A stretch of 9,181 bases of DNA, taken from NCBI GenBank assembly GCA_011043895.1, contig DRBZ01000016.1, positions 1 to 9,181 on the forward strand. Direction: 5' to 3'. The stretch is from Candidatus Cloacimonadota bacterium. Lineage in GTDB: Bacteria > Cloacimonadota > Cloacimonadia > JGIOTU-2. Position 1 is the first letter of the stretch. Every line of letters begins with the position of its first letter. Positions 1-6,793 of this stretch are shown here, one piece after another. Below the pieces are notes generated by a model, which was not told the origin of the DNA, made no database searches, and worked only from the letters and a program-made list of their open reading frames with translations. The translations under genes and the position numbers were made by a program.

Positions 1-458
1 GGAATGATCGTGATACCAACCATTGCAACTATAGTACCTGTTACTTCAGCTGGGAACAGAACTCGTAGCTTATGCATGAATCTTGAGAAAATAGATTCTG
101 CGACTCCAACAAAAGCAGTCATACCGAATAGAACTGGCAAACCACCGCTCGATATAGCCATAAAGGAAGCCTGCAAGTAAGACGGACCGCACACAGAAGG
201 GCATAAATAACCGGACCCCACAGGTCCTTTCTTGAGCGCTTGAAGAATCGTCACAATACCACTGGAAATCATTGTGATACTAATGAAGCCGCTTGCAGTA
301 CGCGGGTCAATGCTTGTTCCTAAGTGGTTGACGATCATGACAGGAAAGATCATTGCGATAAATATAACAAAAACATGCTGCAGACCGAGAAATACAGTTG
401 TTACAAAAGGAGGTTTATCATCAACACCGTAGATCAAATTTGCTGGTTTTTTTTTCAT
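1..458 (-). CDS. NCS2 family nucleobase permease (xanthine/uracil type), N-terminal part
   Basis: Inner-membrane symporter of the nucleobase:cation symporter-2 family, which imports xanthine, uric acid or uracil with H+ or Na+. Only the first 152 codons are visible; the frame stays open to base 1, so the C-terminal two thirds lie outside. Seen: start ATG at 458-456, a short basic N-terminus (MKKKPANLIYGVDD), then a first membrane helix holding FLGLQHVFVIF (about residues 23-33). Its Gln27-His28 pair matches the conserved QH of NCS2 proteins. A second hydrophobic stretch follows (about 56-74), then GSGYLCPSVCGPSYLQASF (81-99), typical of the family's TM3 region, and another helix (about 105-125). 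The start lies 27 bases after the stop of the GGDEF gene, so co-transcription is likely. Upstream there is only a weak GTGAG-like ribosome site. The substrate cannot be decided from this part; xanthine or uric acid is my guess over uracil, with low certainty. Confidence 0.9.
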   Translation of the reverse strand, partial: MKKKPANLIYGVDDKPPFVTTVFLGLQHVFVIFIAMIFPVMIVNHLGTSIDPRTASGFISITMISSGIVTILQALKKGPVGSGYLCPSVCGPSYLQASFMAISSGGLPVLFGMTAFVGVAESIFSRFMHKLRVLFPAEVTGTIVAMVGITII

Positions 459-485
459 GGAACTCACTTACATATTTTTTATTTT

Positions 486-3400
486 TTACTTTAATTCTTC
501 TTCGGATACGACTTTATTTTTACCAGTGGTCTTCCCCAGATAGAGAGCTTTGTCAGCCAGGTTTATCGCCTTATCAACTGTGATATTTTTTCTGAACCTA
601 CTCACGCCCATAGTGAGAGTGACATCAATGGTATGATTATCGTAAACAAAATTTGTATTGAGAATCCGTTCTCGAATTTTACCAGCAAGAGTAATCCCTC
701 CTTCCAGGTCGGTATGAGGTAACATGAGCAGAAATTCTTCACCTCCCCATCGAGCAACAAGATCTTGCCGTCTAACGATCATCCTCATGACATTTGCCAG
801 TGTTTTCAGCACATAATCACCAGCATCATGACCATATTTATCATTCACCCCCTTGAAGTCATCGATATCGGCTATGATGATTGCAAAATTCTTTTTACTA
901 CGCTCAAAACGGCTCACTTCATATTCTATCTTTTCGACTGCATCCCTTCGATTGGAGAGCTGTGTAAGAGGATCTGTTCTCGCAAGTAATTCAAGTTTCT
1001 TATATGCCTCGCGTAATTGATTATCTGCTTTTTTGAGATCGGTTATATCAATTCCAGATAGTGCAATATATTTGATCTTATGCTGACCTGTTTCCATCAC
1101 GATACCGTTGGTCAGCATAGGAAATTCTTCACCATTCTTTCTAAGATGCCAGGTTTCAAAAGCCTCAATTCGATGGGATTCAATGATCATCTTTTTATAT
1201 TTTAAAAAAGAATTGTACTGACGTTCATTAAAGAATATTGAGATATTTCTGCTGATCACATCCGAGGTTGTATATCCATGGATTTTTGCATAATAATCAT
1301 TAACATAGAGCAATTTTCCATTGAAATCGATGGTAGCTATACCGAGATTCGCATTATCAGTGATTGTCTTGAATTGTTGAATTTCCTCTTCTGCGAGTTT
1401 TCGCTCTGCTATAGTCCCAAGCTGATCTGAAATAGTATTTAAAAGAGTGGTCTCTTCCAGAGAAAAAGGACCTTGGTGCAATTCTGGTTTTTCTTCAAGA
1501 TAACCAACTTGTATCGTACCAATGACTCTGCTGTATGCAAGGATGTTCTGGCTGATTGACCAATCGGTTTCATTGAAATTGTTTGTTTTGAATTCCTTAT
1601 CTCCCCAGAGAATCCGAACATAGGTGATATTCGGATATTTCCATGCTTTAGGTATTATGCTTAAACTTTCCTGGAGGATTGTTTCAAAGGAAGCATCTGG
1701 ATCTTCGAAAAGATCGGAAATGCTATAAAGGCAGTTCAATTCCTTCACCCGTTCATTCAGAGTTTCGGTTTTCTGCTTCAGTGCTTCTTCTGCATTCTTC
1801 CTAGTGGTCACATCTCTGGCTAATGCCTGAAATCCAACTATTTTATCATTTTCCATCAGCAGCGAGGTGTTCTGCCCAAGCCAACGCTTCTCGCCCTTTG
1901 ACGTTATTATCTCAAATTCATTGTAGGTATTTTGAGTTGCACTTAGGAATTGTCGTTGGTAATAATGCTTGATTTTTGTTCTCTGTTCTTGAACTACAAG
2001 ATCGAGTGTGCTTTTGCCCTCGATCTTATCTGCAGGAAGCCCAAACAGTTTTTCTCCCACTGGATTCACATAGGTGATAATACCATCTGTATCCATTCTG
2101 TAAATGATATCAGTAGCATTTTCAACCAACTCGCGATATCTTTCTTCACTTTTTCTAAGATTTTCTTCAGCTCTTTTTTTATCTGAGATATCTCTATAGA
2201 TACCATATATTGCTATTTGACCACCTTCAACGGTAATAGGAGTTCCAAGTATGGATACATCGACCGAAGTTCCATCTTTACGCCACCGCTTGGATTCCAG
2301 TGCTATTGTTTCACCTTTTGCGATTCTCTTTGTAATCCCATGAGCTTCATCTGTATAATCACCCTTTGTAAGGAGTTTATCAATGGCTTTTCCTCGTGCT
2401 TCTTCAATCGTATAGCCAAATACTTTGGTGAACTGCTCGTTCATTCTAAGTATACGGCTCTCGTTGTCTATAAGAACGATAGCTTCCGGAGCATTTTCAA
2501 AGAGTTGTTCGAAATATGCCTTCTCAATATTTTGAGCATCCAGTGCACGTTTATGAGAAATTGCAATCGCTACCTGCCCTGAGACAAATTCGAGAATACC
2601 AAGGTCCTCTTTTGTATAAAGATTTTCGTCTTCATAGCTCTGAACAGCGACGACTCCAATTACTTCATTCTCAATTTTTAATGGTACACCCATCCACACT
2701 TTAGAAGGAGAACCCACTTGTTCGATCAATCCATTCCTTGTCATCTCTTCGTTTTTCTCCTCCGTAAGCAACATTGGCTTGTCGTTGTGAATCACATAGG
2801 CAGTTATTGTTTTACCAGCCGGAAAGGATTTAAAATCATCTTCTTCATCAATCATAAAAGGGAGTGAGATGGTATCAGTTTCCTTATCATACAATGCGAT
2901 ATAAAAATTTTTTGTATCAATGATGTCACCAAGATGAGTCTGGATCGAGGTAAAAAGTTCTTGTAGGTTTTTTGTTGTGTTGACAGCTTTTGAAATATTA
3001 TAGAGAGCAGCCTGTATCCTTTGAGCTCTTTCTAAACTTGTAATATCTCTGAAAGCAAGGACGATCCCATTCAGTTTTCCGGCAGCATCTAAGATCGGTG
3101 CAATGCTTCCATCGATGACTTTAAACTTATTGTTTTTTGCTCTCAGAATGAATGGTTTTTCAAATTTTGTGAGTGAAGTAAGCTTCTTGGGATGCAGAAT
3201 GAGTTGCAGCATTTTCTTATTTTCACTATCTTTTGAGAACTGAAATATCTCTTCGAGAGATTTGTCGGAAACTTTCTCAAAAGACCAGCCCGTAATTTCT
3301 TCTGCCGCCTTGTTTATATATATGATTTTCCCATCTCTGCCGGTCGTGAGAATTCCATCGCTGATACTCTGTAAAGTAGTATCGAGAAGTCGTTCATTCT

Positions 3401-3791
3401 CACTTATCTTCTTGACCAATCCGTATCGTTCAAGAGCTATCTCGATACCAGCAAAAAGCTCCTTCTTCTGAAAAGGTTTGAGGATATAACCATAGGGAGC
3501 AACTTCTTTTGCTCGTTTTAATGTTTTTTCATCGGAGTAGGAGGTTGCAAAAATAATCGGGAGTTCAACATTTTCAAGTATTTTCTGGGCTGTTTGAATT
3601 CCATCCATCTCATCATCAAGCACGATATCCATGAGAATGAGATCTGGAGATGACGCGGGAACTGCTTTGATAGCTTGCTTGCCCGAACTCACAGAGCCGA
3701 CGACATCATAGTTGAGCCCTTTAAGCATTATTTCTGTATTTTTTGCAACGATAATCTCATCTTCGACGATGAGGATCTTCTTTTTAGGCAT
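486..3791 (-). CDS. Response regulator with REC, PAS, GAF and GGDEF domains (diguanylate cyclase)
   Basis: Cytoplasmic signalling protein of 1101 residues, predicted to make cyclic di-GMP from two GTP. Domains in order: REC (4-125) with acidic pair E10/D11, phospho-acceptor D55 in LILMD, T83 and K105 (ILKPF); PAS1 (130-252); GAF1 (262-412); PAS2 (424-540); PAS3 (550-665); a short charged, helical linker; a less typical GAF-like domain (685-797); PAS4 (801-920); GGDEF (935-1095). Three PAS domains end in the RD[IV][ST] signature and PAS4 in GIDIT. The GGDEF core has D975 (ADIDDFK), N983, GH and GD, and the active loop GGEEF at 1016-1020. RRQD at 1007-1010 is five residues upstream, matching the product-binding I-site. 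There is no EAL or HD-GYP domain, no histidine-kinase domain and no membrane helix. The ATG at 3791 fits the normal REC start, though I see no clear Shine-Dalgarno. It follows the Cache lipoprotein by 39 bases and precedes the permease by 27. No cognate histidine kinase is present. Confidence 0.95.
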   Translation of the reverse strand: MPKKKILIVEDEIIVAKNTEIMLKGLNYDVVGSVSSGKQAIKAVPASSPDLILMDIVLDDEMDGIQTAQKILENVELPIIFATSYSDEKTLKRAKEVAPYGYILKPFQKKELFAGIEIALERYGLVKKISENERLLDTTLQSISDGILTTGRDGKIIYINKAAEEITGWSFEKVSDKSLEEIFQFSKDSENKKMLQLILHPKKLTSLTKFEKPFILRAKNNKFKVIDGSIAPILDAAGKLNGIVLAFRDITSLERAQRIQAALYNISKAVNTTKNLQELFTSIQTHLGDIIDTKNFYIALYDKETDTISLPFMIDEEDDFKSFPAGKTITAYVIHNDKPMLLTEEKNEEMTRNGLIEQVGSPSKVWMGVPLKIENEVIGVVAVQSYEDENLYTKEDLGILEFVSGQVAIAISHKRALDAQNIEKAYFEQLFENAPEAIVLIDNESRILRMNEQFTKVFGYTIEEARGKAIDKLLTKGDYTDEAHGITKRIAKGETIALESKRWRKDGTSVDVSILGTPITVEGGQIAIYGIYRDISDKKRAEENLRKSEERYRELVENATDIIYRMDTDGIITYVNPVGEKLFGLPADKIEGKSTLDLVVQEQRTKIKHYYQRQFLSATQNTYNEFEIITSKGEKRWLGQNTSLLMENDKIVGFQALARDVTTRKNAEEALKQKTETLNERVKELNCLYSISDLFEDPDASFETILQESLSIIPKAWKYPNITYVRILWGDKEFKTNNFNETDWSISQNILAYSRVIGTIQVGYLEEKPELHQGPFSLEETTLLNTISDQLGTIAERKLAEEEIQQFKTITDNANLGIATIDFNGKLLYVNDYYAKIHGYTTSDVISRNISIFFNERQYNSFLKYKKMIIESHRIEAFETWHLRKNGEEFPMLTNGIVMETGQHKIKYIALSGIDITDLKKADNQLREAYKKLELLARTDPLTQLSNRRDAVEKIEYEVSRFERSKKNFAIIIADIDDFKGVNDKYGHDAGDYVLKTLANVMRMIVRRQDLVARWGGEEFLLMLPHTDLEGGITLAGKIRERILNTNFVYDNHTIDVTLTMGVSRFRKNITVDKAINLADKALYLGKTTGKNKVVSEEELK

Positions 3792-3830
3792 AATTAATGA
3801 CGTTTATATCAGATAAAATAGTATAAAACG

Positions 3831-4712
3831 CTATTTTGGTGGATAATAGCCACAACCGACGACCAGTGTCTGTCCGTCAATATCTGCTTTTTTTACAAAT
3901 ACACGTTTAAGTGATGGCTCTTTTTCTCCGGGTTTGGGCCACATGTATTCGTTCCAGCAGAAGTCTCTGTTTCTCAATCTTGCGATCTCATCTTTTACAA
4001 AAAGCTGACCATCAGAATCACGAAGCCCCATGATGTTTGTTCCTTCCAGCTCAGGAAAGGCAGCATTAAAGAGTTCGTTACCGTTCATATCTTTGATAAA
4101 AATATAGCAGTCCATGAACCTATAGGGGCTTGATAAAGACCGGAGTTCCTCAAAAGCTGCCATACCTTTTTCTTGCAGAAGTTCAACTGCCTGATTAACA
4201 TTATAGACAACAAATGCTTTATCAGTGGGCATGTTATAAAGACCGCTGCCAACAAGGTATTCCTTACCCGAAGGTGCAATTGCTTTCTGAAGAAATGTAC
4301 TCTTCCAGACCGGTTTATCACCGCCGGGTTTTGGCCACTGATAATGAACCCATCCCTCACCAGTTTTACCAGTAACTGCCCTAACAAATAGCTTACCAAT
4401 AGGTTTCCCATTGATGTCCTTAAGTTCAAGCATATTCTTACCTTCGCCTGCTGGATCTGGAGGATACACGTAACGCATACCGTCTAGTCCCCATACGAAC
4501 ACATACAGATCACCAACAAACCATTCGTCCTCTTTAAATTGTGGAAAAGCTTCTTCACCATATTCTTCAATTAACTCAACTGCAGCATTTACAAAAGTAA
4601 CAAGTTCTTCTGTTTCGTTGTAATCGTATTGAGATGTGGATGAGTTGCAGGAGATAAAAAATATGAAGACAATCAGAGCAGAAATTTGATACATTATTCT
4701 ATTTTTCTTCAC
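3831..4712 (-). CDS. Lipoprotein with two tandem Cache-like sensor domains
   Basis: Predicted lipid-anchored extracytoplasmic protein of 293 residues. Seen: a basic start (MKKNRIMYQ), a hydrophobic core, then FFISCNSS with a lipobox-like cysteine at 22, followed by a polar Ser/Thr linker. The mature part is an internal duplication. Repeat 1 (about 38-160) and repeat 2 (about 172-290) each begin with AVEL(I/L), pass through a short strand-rich segment, reach a (Q/M)WPKPG motif, then a VF/TF-x-x-KA strand and a closing VGSGLY or VGCGYY. That arrangement, with W-P-K-P and a C-terminal G-x-G-Y, is what I know from single Cache (Cache_2-like) sensor domains, which bind small ligands in chemoreceptors and kinases. 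No enzyme motif or second membrane segment is seen, so it cannot signal across the membrane alone. It may act as a ligand-binding partner of another protein. The start is GTG at 4712, set by AAGGAG five bases upstream. It heads the block with the GGDEF regulator and NCS2 permease. Confidence 0.85.
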   Translation of the reverse strand: MKKNRIMYQISALIVFIFFISCNSSTSQYDYNETEELVTFVNAAVELIEEYGEEAFPQFKEDEWFVGDLYVFVWGLDGMRYVYPPDPAGEGKNMLELKDINGKPIGKLFVRAVTGKTGEGWVHYQWPKPGGDKPVWKSTFLQKAIAPSGKEYLVGSGLYNMPTDKAFVVYNVNQAVELLQEKGMAAFEELRSLSSPYRFMDCYIFIKDMNGNELFNAAFPELEGTNIMGLRDSDGQLFVKDEIARLRNRDFCWNEYMWPKPGEKEPSLKRVFVKKADIDGQTLVVGCGYYPPK

Positions 4713-4717
4713 GCAAA

Positions 4718-4723
4718 CTCCTT
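4718..4723 (-). promoter_or_regulatory. Ribosome binding site that fixes the GTG start of the Cache lipoprotein
   Basis: The minus strand reads AAGGAG, then five bases (TTTGC), then GTG at 4712. This strong site selects the GTG over the in-frame ATG six codons further in, and keeps the basic N-terminus expected of a lipoprotein signal peptide. Confidence 0.75.
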
Positions 4724-4737
4724 AATAAATTGTAAGT

Positions 4738-4767
4738 TCTGTAAATTGCTGTTTGAAAATGTGTCAA
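4738..4767 (-). promoter_or_regulatory. Candidate sigma-70-type promoter for the Cache lipoprotein operon
   Basis: A perfect -35 box TTGACA lies at 4767-4762 on the minus strand. With an 18-base spacer, TACAGA at 4743-4738 could be a weak -10 box. Transcription would then begin near 4731 and give a leader of about 18 bases that includes the AAGGAG site. A better -10 match, TACAAT at 4734-4729, is too far from TTGACA and too close to the ribosome site to fit. The box sits just downstream of the hairpin at 4788-4816, as expected for a new transcription unit. Confidence 0.4.
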
Positions 4768-4774
4768 GGATTTT

Positions 4775-4816
4775 GAATAAAACCATGCATACCCCTAAAA
4801 TTTTTTCAGGGGCATG
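4775..4816 (-). terminator. Strong hairpin with short U-rich tail, probable minus-strand terminator
   Basis: Read as minus-strand RNA, CAUGCCCCUGAAA (4816-4804) pairs with UUUUAGGGGUAUG (4800-4788) around an AAA loop: 13 pairs in a row, two of them G-U. A short U-rich stretch (GGUUUUAUUC) follows. It lies about 330 bases beyond the dhaL stop and about 20 bases before the TTGACA box of the next block, so it could separate the two transcripts. The tail is short for a strong intrinsic terminator. It could instead be a protected 3' end or a protein-binding dyad. Confidence 0.5.
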
Positions 4817-4920
4817 GCATTTTTTCATTATTACACAAAAACAACCTAATACTAACAAAAGATGAGGGATGGTGCATATCATAGCAAAGTACTATCATAA
4901 GAATGATTCACAAAGTATGT

Positions 4921-4956
4921 GAGACCCTTCTCCGCCAGCCGGCGGATCAGGGTGAC
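4921..4956. repeat. GC-rich palindrome, REP-like element
   Basis: The plus strand holds TCCGCC-AGCC-GGCGGA (4931-4946), a perfect 6-base stem with a 4-base loop. A 2x2 internal mismatch separates it from an outer CCCT (4925-4928)/AGGG (4949-4952) stem, and the flanks are GAGA and TGAC. It stands out sharply from the AT-rich DNA around it. This shape resembles the dispersed intergenic palindromes common in bacterial genomes, but only one copy is in this window, so repetition is inferred. Confidence 0.5.
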
Positions 4957-4985
4957 AAAAGTATTTTTTGTTAAAATTTTCAGAT

Positions 4986-5048
4986 TTACTGGAAAGTAAT
5001 TTTACAACCAAAATATATCGTAAACCCTTTATCTATAGTAATCCTCAC
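4986..5048 (-). CDS. Possible 20-residue mini-ORF behind a perfect Shine-Dalgarno
   Basis: The minus strand has GGAGGTGA, an almost full match to the 16S anti-Shine-Dalgarno. Six bases separate GGAGG from a GTG at 5048. The frame runs 20 codons (MRITIDKGFTIYFGCKITFQ) to TAA at 4988-4986. I do not recognise the peptide. It could be a small protein, a leader peptide, the remnant of a lost gene, or chance; its length is too short for codon statistics. It lies 99 bases after the dhaL stop and 273 bases before the lipoprotein start. Confidence 0.2.
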   Translation of the reverse strand: MRITIDKGFTIYFGCKITFQ

Positions 5049-5147
5049 AAGTCACCTCCAAATTTTTGGGCGCATCCCTGTTTTGAATAAAATAACCTAA
5101 AGCTTTTGTGTGTGATTTATATATATTTTGAGAATGTGTAGAGATTA

Positions 5148-5768
5148 TTACTTCTCAGCATCCCTCAAACTCTGCACGAGTAAACGTATCACAACCATGC
5201 CAGGATCATCGATTCCAATAGTTCGATCTCCAAATATTCTAGCTCTCCCTTGCCTGCAGGGGCGATTTTTAAAATCATGCAATGCCTTTTCTGCAGCATT
5301 GTCTACTGTTTCTATCAATGATTGATCGGATTCAGCTTCTCGGATCGCACCTCGTATTGCTGCCATTTCATCAAGGACCGTTTTATCTCCGAGATTGCTT
5401 TTCCCACGCAAAGCCATTTTTTCAATTGCTGCATCAAGCAATTTCGGGATTTGATTATAAGGAACTTCTGTCATACCTTTTGTTTCTTTTGCAGCTGCCA
5501 TAAGCCCTGTGGCAAAAAGAGTGGCAAAGGAAGAAGCTCTGCTGCTGGTAAATGCCTGTGCACACATCATGAAAGCCGAACCAACATCTTCTGGAAATTG
5601 TGCAGTTTTTTCCTGCATTGCCCGGAATCCATTTTTCATAGTAATACCGATATCTCCATCTCCGATTAGATTGTCCAACTGGTTCAGCTCTTCTGAAGAC
5701 TTTACCATTTTGGCAGCCATGATATTGATCGTTTGTATCAGTTTTTCTGTGGTGAATCCACTACTCAT
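5148..5768 (-). CDS. dhaL: Dihydroxyacetone kinase-type DhaL subunit (nucleotide-binding)
   Basis: Cytoplasmic DhaL/DAK2-domain subunit of 206 residues, close to the usual length of about 210. In this family it binds ADP or ATP with Mg and passes phosphate to the ketose held by DhaK. Seen: LDNLIGDGDIGITM at 31-44, giving the metal-binding aspartates D32, D37 and D39; GDKTVLDEM (127-135), the family's GDKT-x-LD motif; and GRARIFGDRTIGIDDPG (174-190), the conserved C-terminal lid region. Odd: where classical DhaL has a glycine-rich GG[AS]SGPLYGT segment, this protein reads SSRASSFATLF (75-85), which looks shortened. I chose ATG 5768 over an in-frame ATG at 5828: the extra 20 residues lie wholly within dhaK, and the shorter form starts at the family's normal N-terminus. 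The ATG overlaps the dhaK stop (ATGAGTAG, 8 bases), a sign of translational coupling. No DhaM follows, so the phosphate donor (ATP or a PTS protein) is open. Confidence 0.9.
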   Translation of the reverse strand: MSSGFTTEKLIQTINIMAAKMVKSSEELNQLDNLIGDGDIGITMKNGFRAMQEKTAQFPEDVGSAFMMCAQAFTSSRASSFATLFATGLMAAAKETKGMTEVPYNQIPKLLDAAIEKMALRGKSNLGDKTVLDEMAAIRGAIREAESDQSLIETVDNAAEKALHDFKNRPCRQGRARIFGDRTIGIDDPGMVVIRLLVQSLRDAEK

Positions 5769-6771
5769 AGCATCCGACTTTCCAGAATGCACAATCACAA
5801 GGAGCTTTGAGAAGATGCTCAAGTTCATCGTCCAAAAGACAGATCGTCAGCGTCATGCCCGTCATTTCCATAGAGGTTGCATAACGATCTATCAATGGCA
5901 TTACAATCTCAATACCCATTTTATCAAGTTGTGATTTGATAAATCTATAAGAAATGTATAATTCTTCCGAAGGTGTTGCTCCAAGGCTGTTTACGAGCAC
6001 AGATACGCGATCTCCTTTTTTAAGTGGTTTATCAGCAAGAATGAGCTCAAGCATTTCTGCCGCGATCATATCTGCCTTTTTGAGTTTTCCACGCCATACG
6101 CCTGGTTCGCCGTGAATTCCCATGCCCATTTCCATTTCATCTTCACCGATCTCAAATCCGGGTTTGCCTGCCTGGGGAACGGTACATGGGGTCAGCGCCA
6201 TACCGATTGAACGGCATGCATCAGCAGCTTTTTGAGCAACTCGAGTTACTTCTTCCAAATCCGCATGCCCATCTGCTTTTGCGCCTGCGATCTTGAAGGC
6301 ATAAACCAAGCCACCTGTACCGCGACGCTTGTCCATTTCTTCTAAAGGTGCACTTGCTACATCGTCAGCAACAAGAACTGTGGTTGATTCAATTCCTTCC
6401 ATTTCGACCATCTCGCCTGCCATATCAAAATTCATGACATCTCCACCATAATTTCCATATAATCGCAATACTCCAGCTCCGCTATTTGCCTGACGCATTG
6501 CTTCAGCGATCTGATCTGCAGTGGGGGAACAGAATACATCACCGATAGCTGCTGCATCGAGAAGTCCTTTACCTACATAACCTGTAAAGATAGGCAAATG
6601 ACCAGAACCACCTCCTGTAACAATCCCGACTTTTCCTTTTATAGGTGCATTCGGTAGAACAATAACACGACCTTGTGGGCCGACCTGTTTATAATATTCC
6701 GGATGTGCGGCACACAATCCCTCGAGCATTTCTGCAACGTAGTGTTCAGGGTCGTTCAGAATCTTTTTCAT
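5761..6771 (-). CDS. dhaK: Dihydroxyacetone kinase-type DhaK subunit (ketose-binding)
   Basis: Cytoplasmic DhaK subunit of 336 residues, near the usual length of 330-356. It binds a short ketose covalently through a histidine and presents it to DhaL for phosphorylation. Seen (numbering from ATG 6771): GGGSGH with H58, GDVMNF with the catalytic D111, RRGTGG (149-154), and GMGIHGEPGV with the substrate-binding H220. All catalytic positions are kept. Differences from classical DhaK: GGGSGHLPIFTGYVG instead of GGGSGHEPAHAGYVG, and LYGNYGGDVMNFDMA instead of the usual KNYTGDVMNF. From memory this form occurs in DhaK relatives in sugar-utilisation clusters, so the substrate may be dihydroxyacetone or a tetrulose such as erythrulose. 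The start is ATG 6771, with AAGGGG seven bases upstream; a TTG directly before it (6774) is a worse fit. It begins 22 bases after the moxR stop and overlaps dhaL by 8 bases. Confidence 0.92.
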   Translation of the reverse strand: MKKILNDPEHYVAEMLEGLCAAHPEYYKQVGPQGRVIVLPNAPIKGKVGIVTGGGSGHLPIFTGYVGKGLLDAAAIGDVFCSPTADQIAEAMRQANSGAGVLRLYGNYGGDVMNFDMAGEMVEMEGIESTTVLVADDVASAPLEEMDKRRGTGGLVYAFKIAGAKADGHADLEEVTRVAQKAADACRSIGMALTPCTVPQAGKPGFEIGEDEMEMGMGIHGEPGVWRGKLKKADMIAAEMLELILADKPLKKGDRVSVLVNSLGATPSEELYISYRFIKSQLDKMGIEIVMPLIDRYATSMEMTGMTLTICLLDDELEHLLKAPCDCAFWKVGCYE

Positions 6772-6793
6772 CAAGAAGCCCCTTTGTATATGT

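Larger units (their letters stand above)
4713..5147. other. Gene-free gap between dhaL and the Cache lipoprotein gene
   Basis: This stretch of 435 AT-rich bases has no convincing gene of normal size. It holds, from the dhaL side, a 20-codon mini-ORF behind a perfect ribosome site (4986-5048), the GC-rich palindrome (4921-4956), the strong hairpin (4788-4816) and a TTGACA box (4762-4767). I looked for the conserved cores of a c-di-GMP (GEMM) or purine riboswitch, because of the genes downstream, and saw none. Confidence 0.7.

Noticed and set aside
5058..5069. CCAAA-TT-TTTGG dyad as a possible dhaL terminator
   Set aside because: Short AT-rich stem with a two-base loop and no U tail on the minus strand.
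4713..5147. A c-di-GMP (GEMM) or purine riboswitch before the GGDEF/permease block
   Set aside because: I looked for the conserved core sequences on the minus strand and found none; the hairpin there is a simple stem-loop.
5769..5828. A 20-residue N-terminal extension of DhaL from the ATG at 5828
   Set aside because: It lies wholly inside dhaK, has no ribosome site and extends beyond the normal DhaL N-terminus; ATG 5768 with the 8-base overlap fits better.
5322..5934. Plus-strand frames of 115 and 141 codons opposite dhaL and dhaK
   Set aside because: They are shadows of the kinase genes, Cys/Ser/Phe-rich and without domains.
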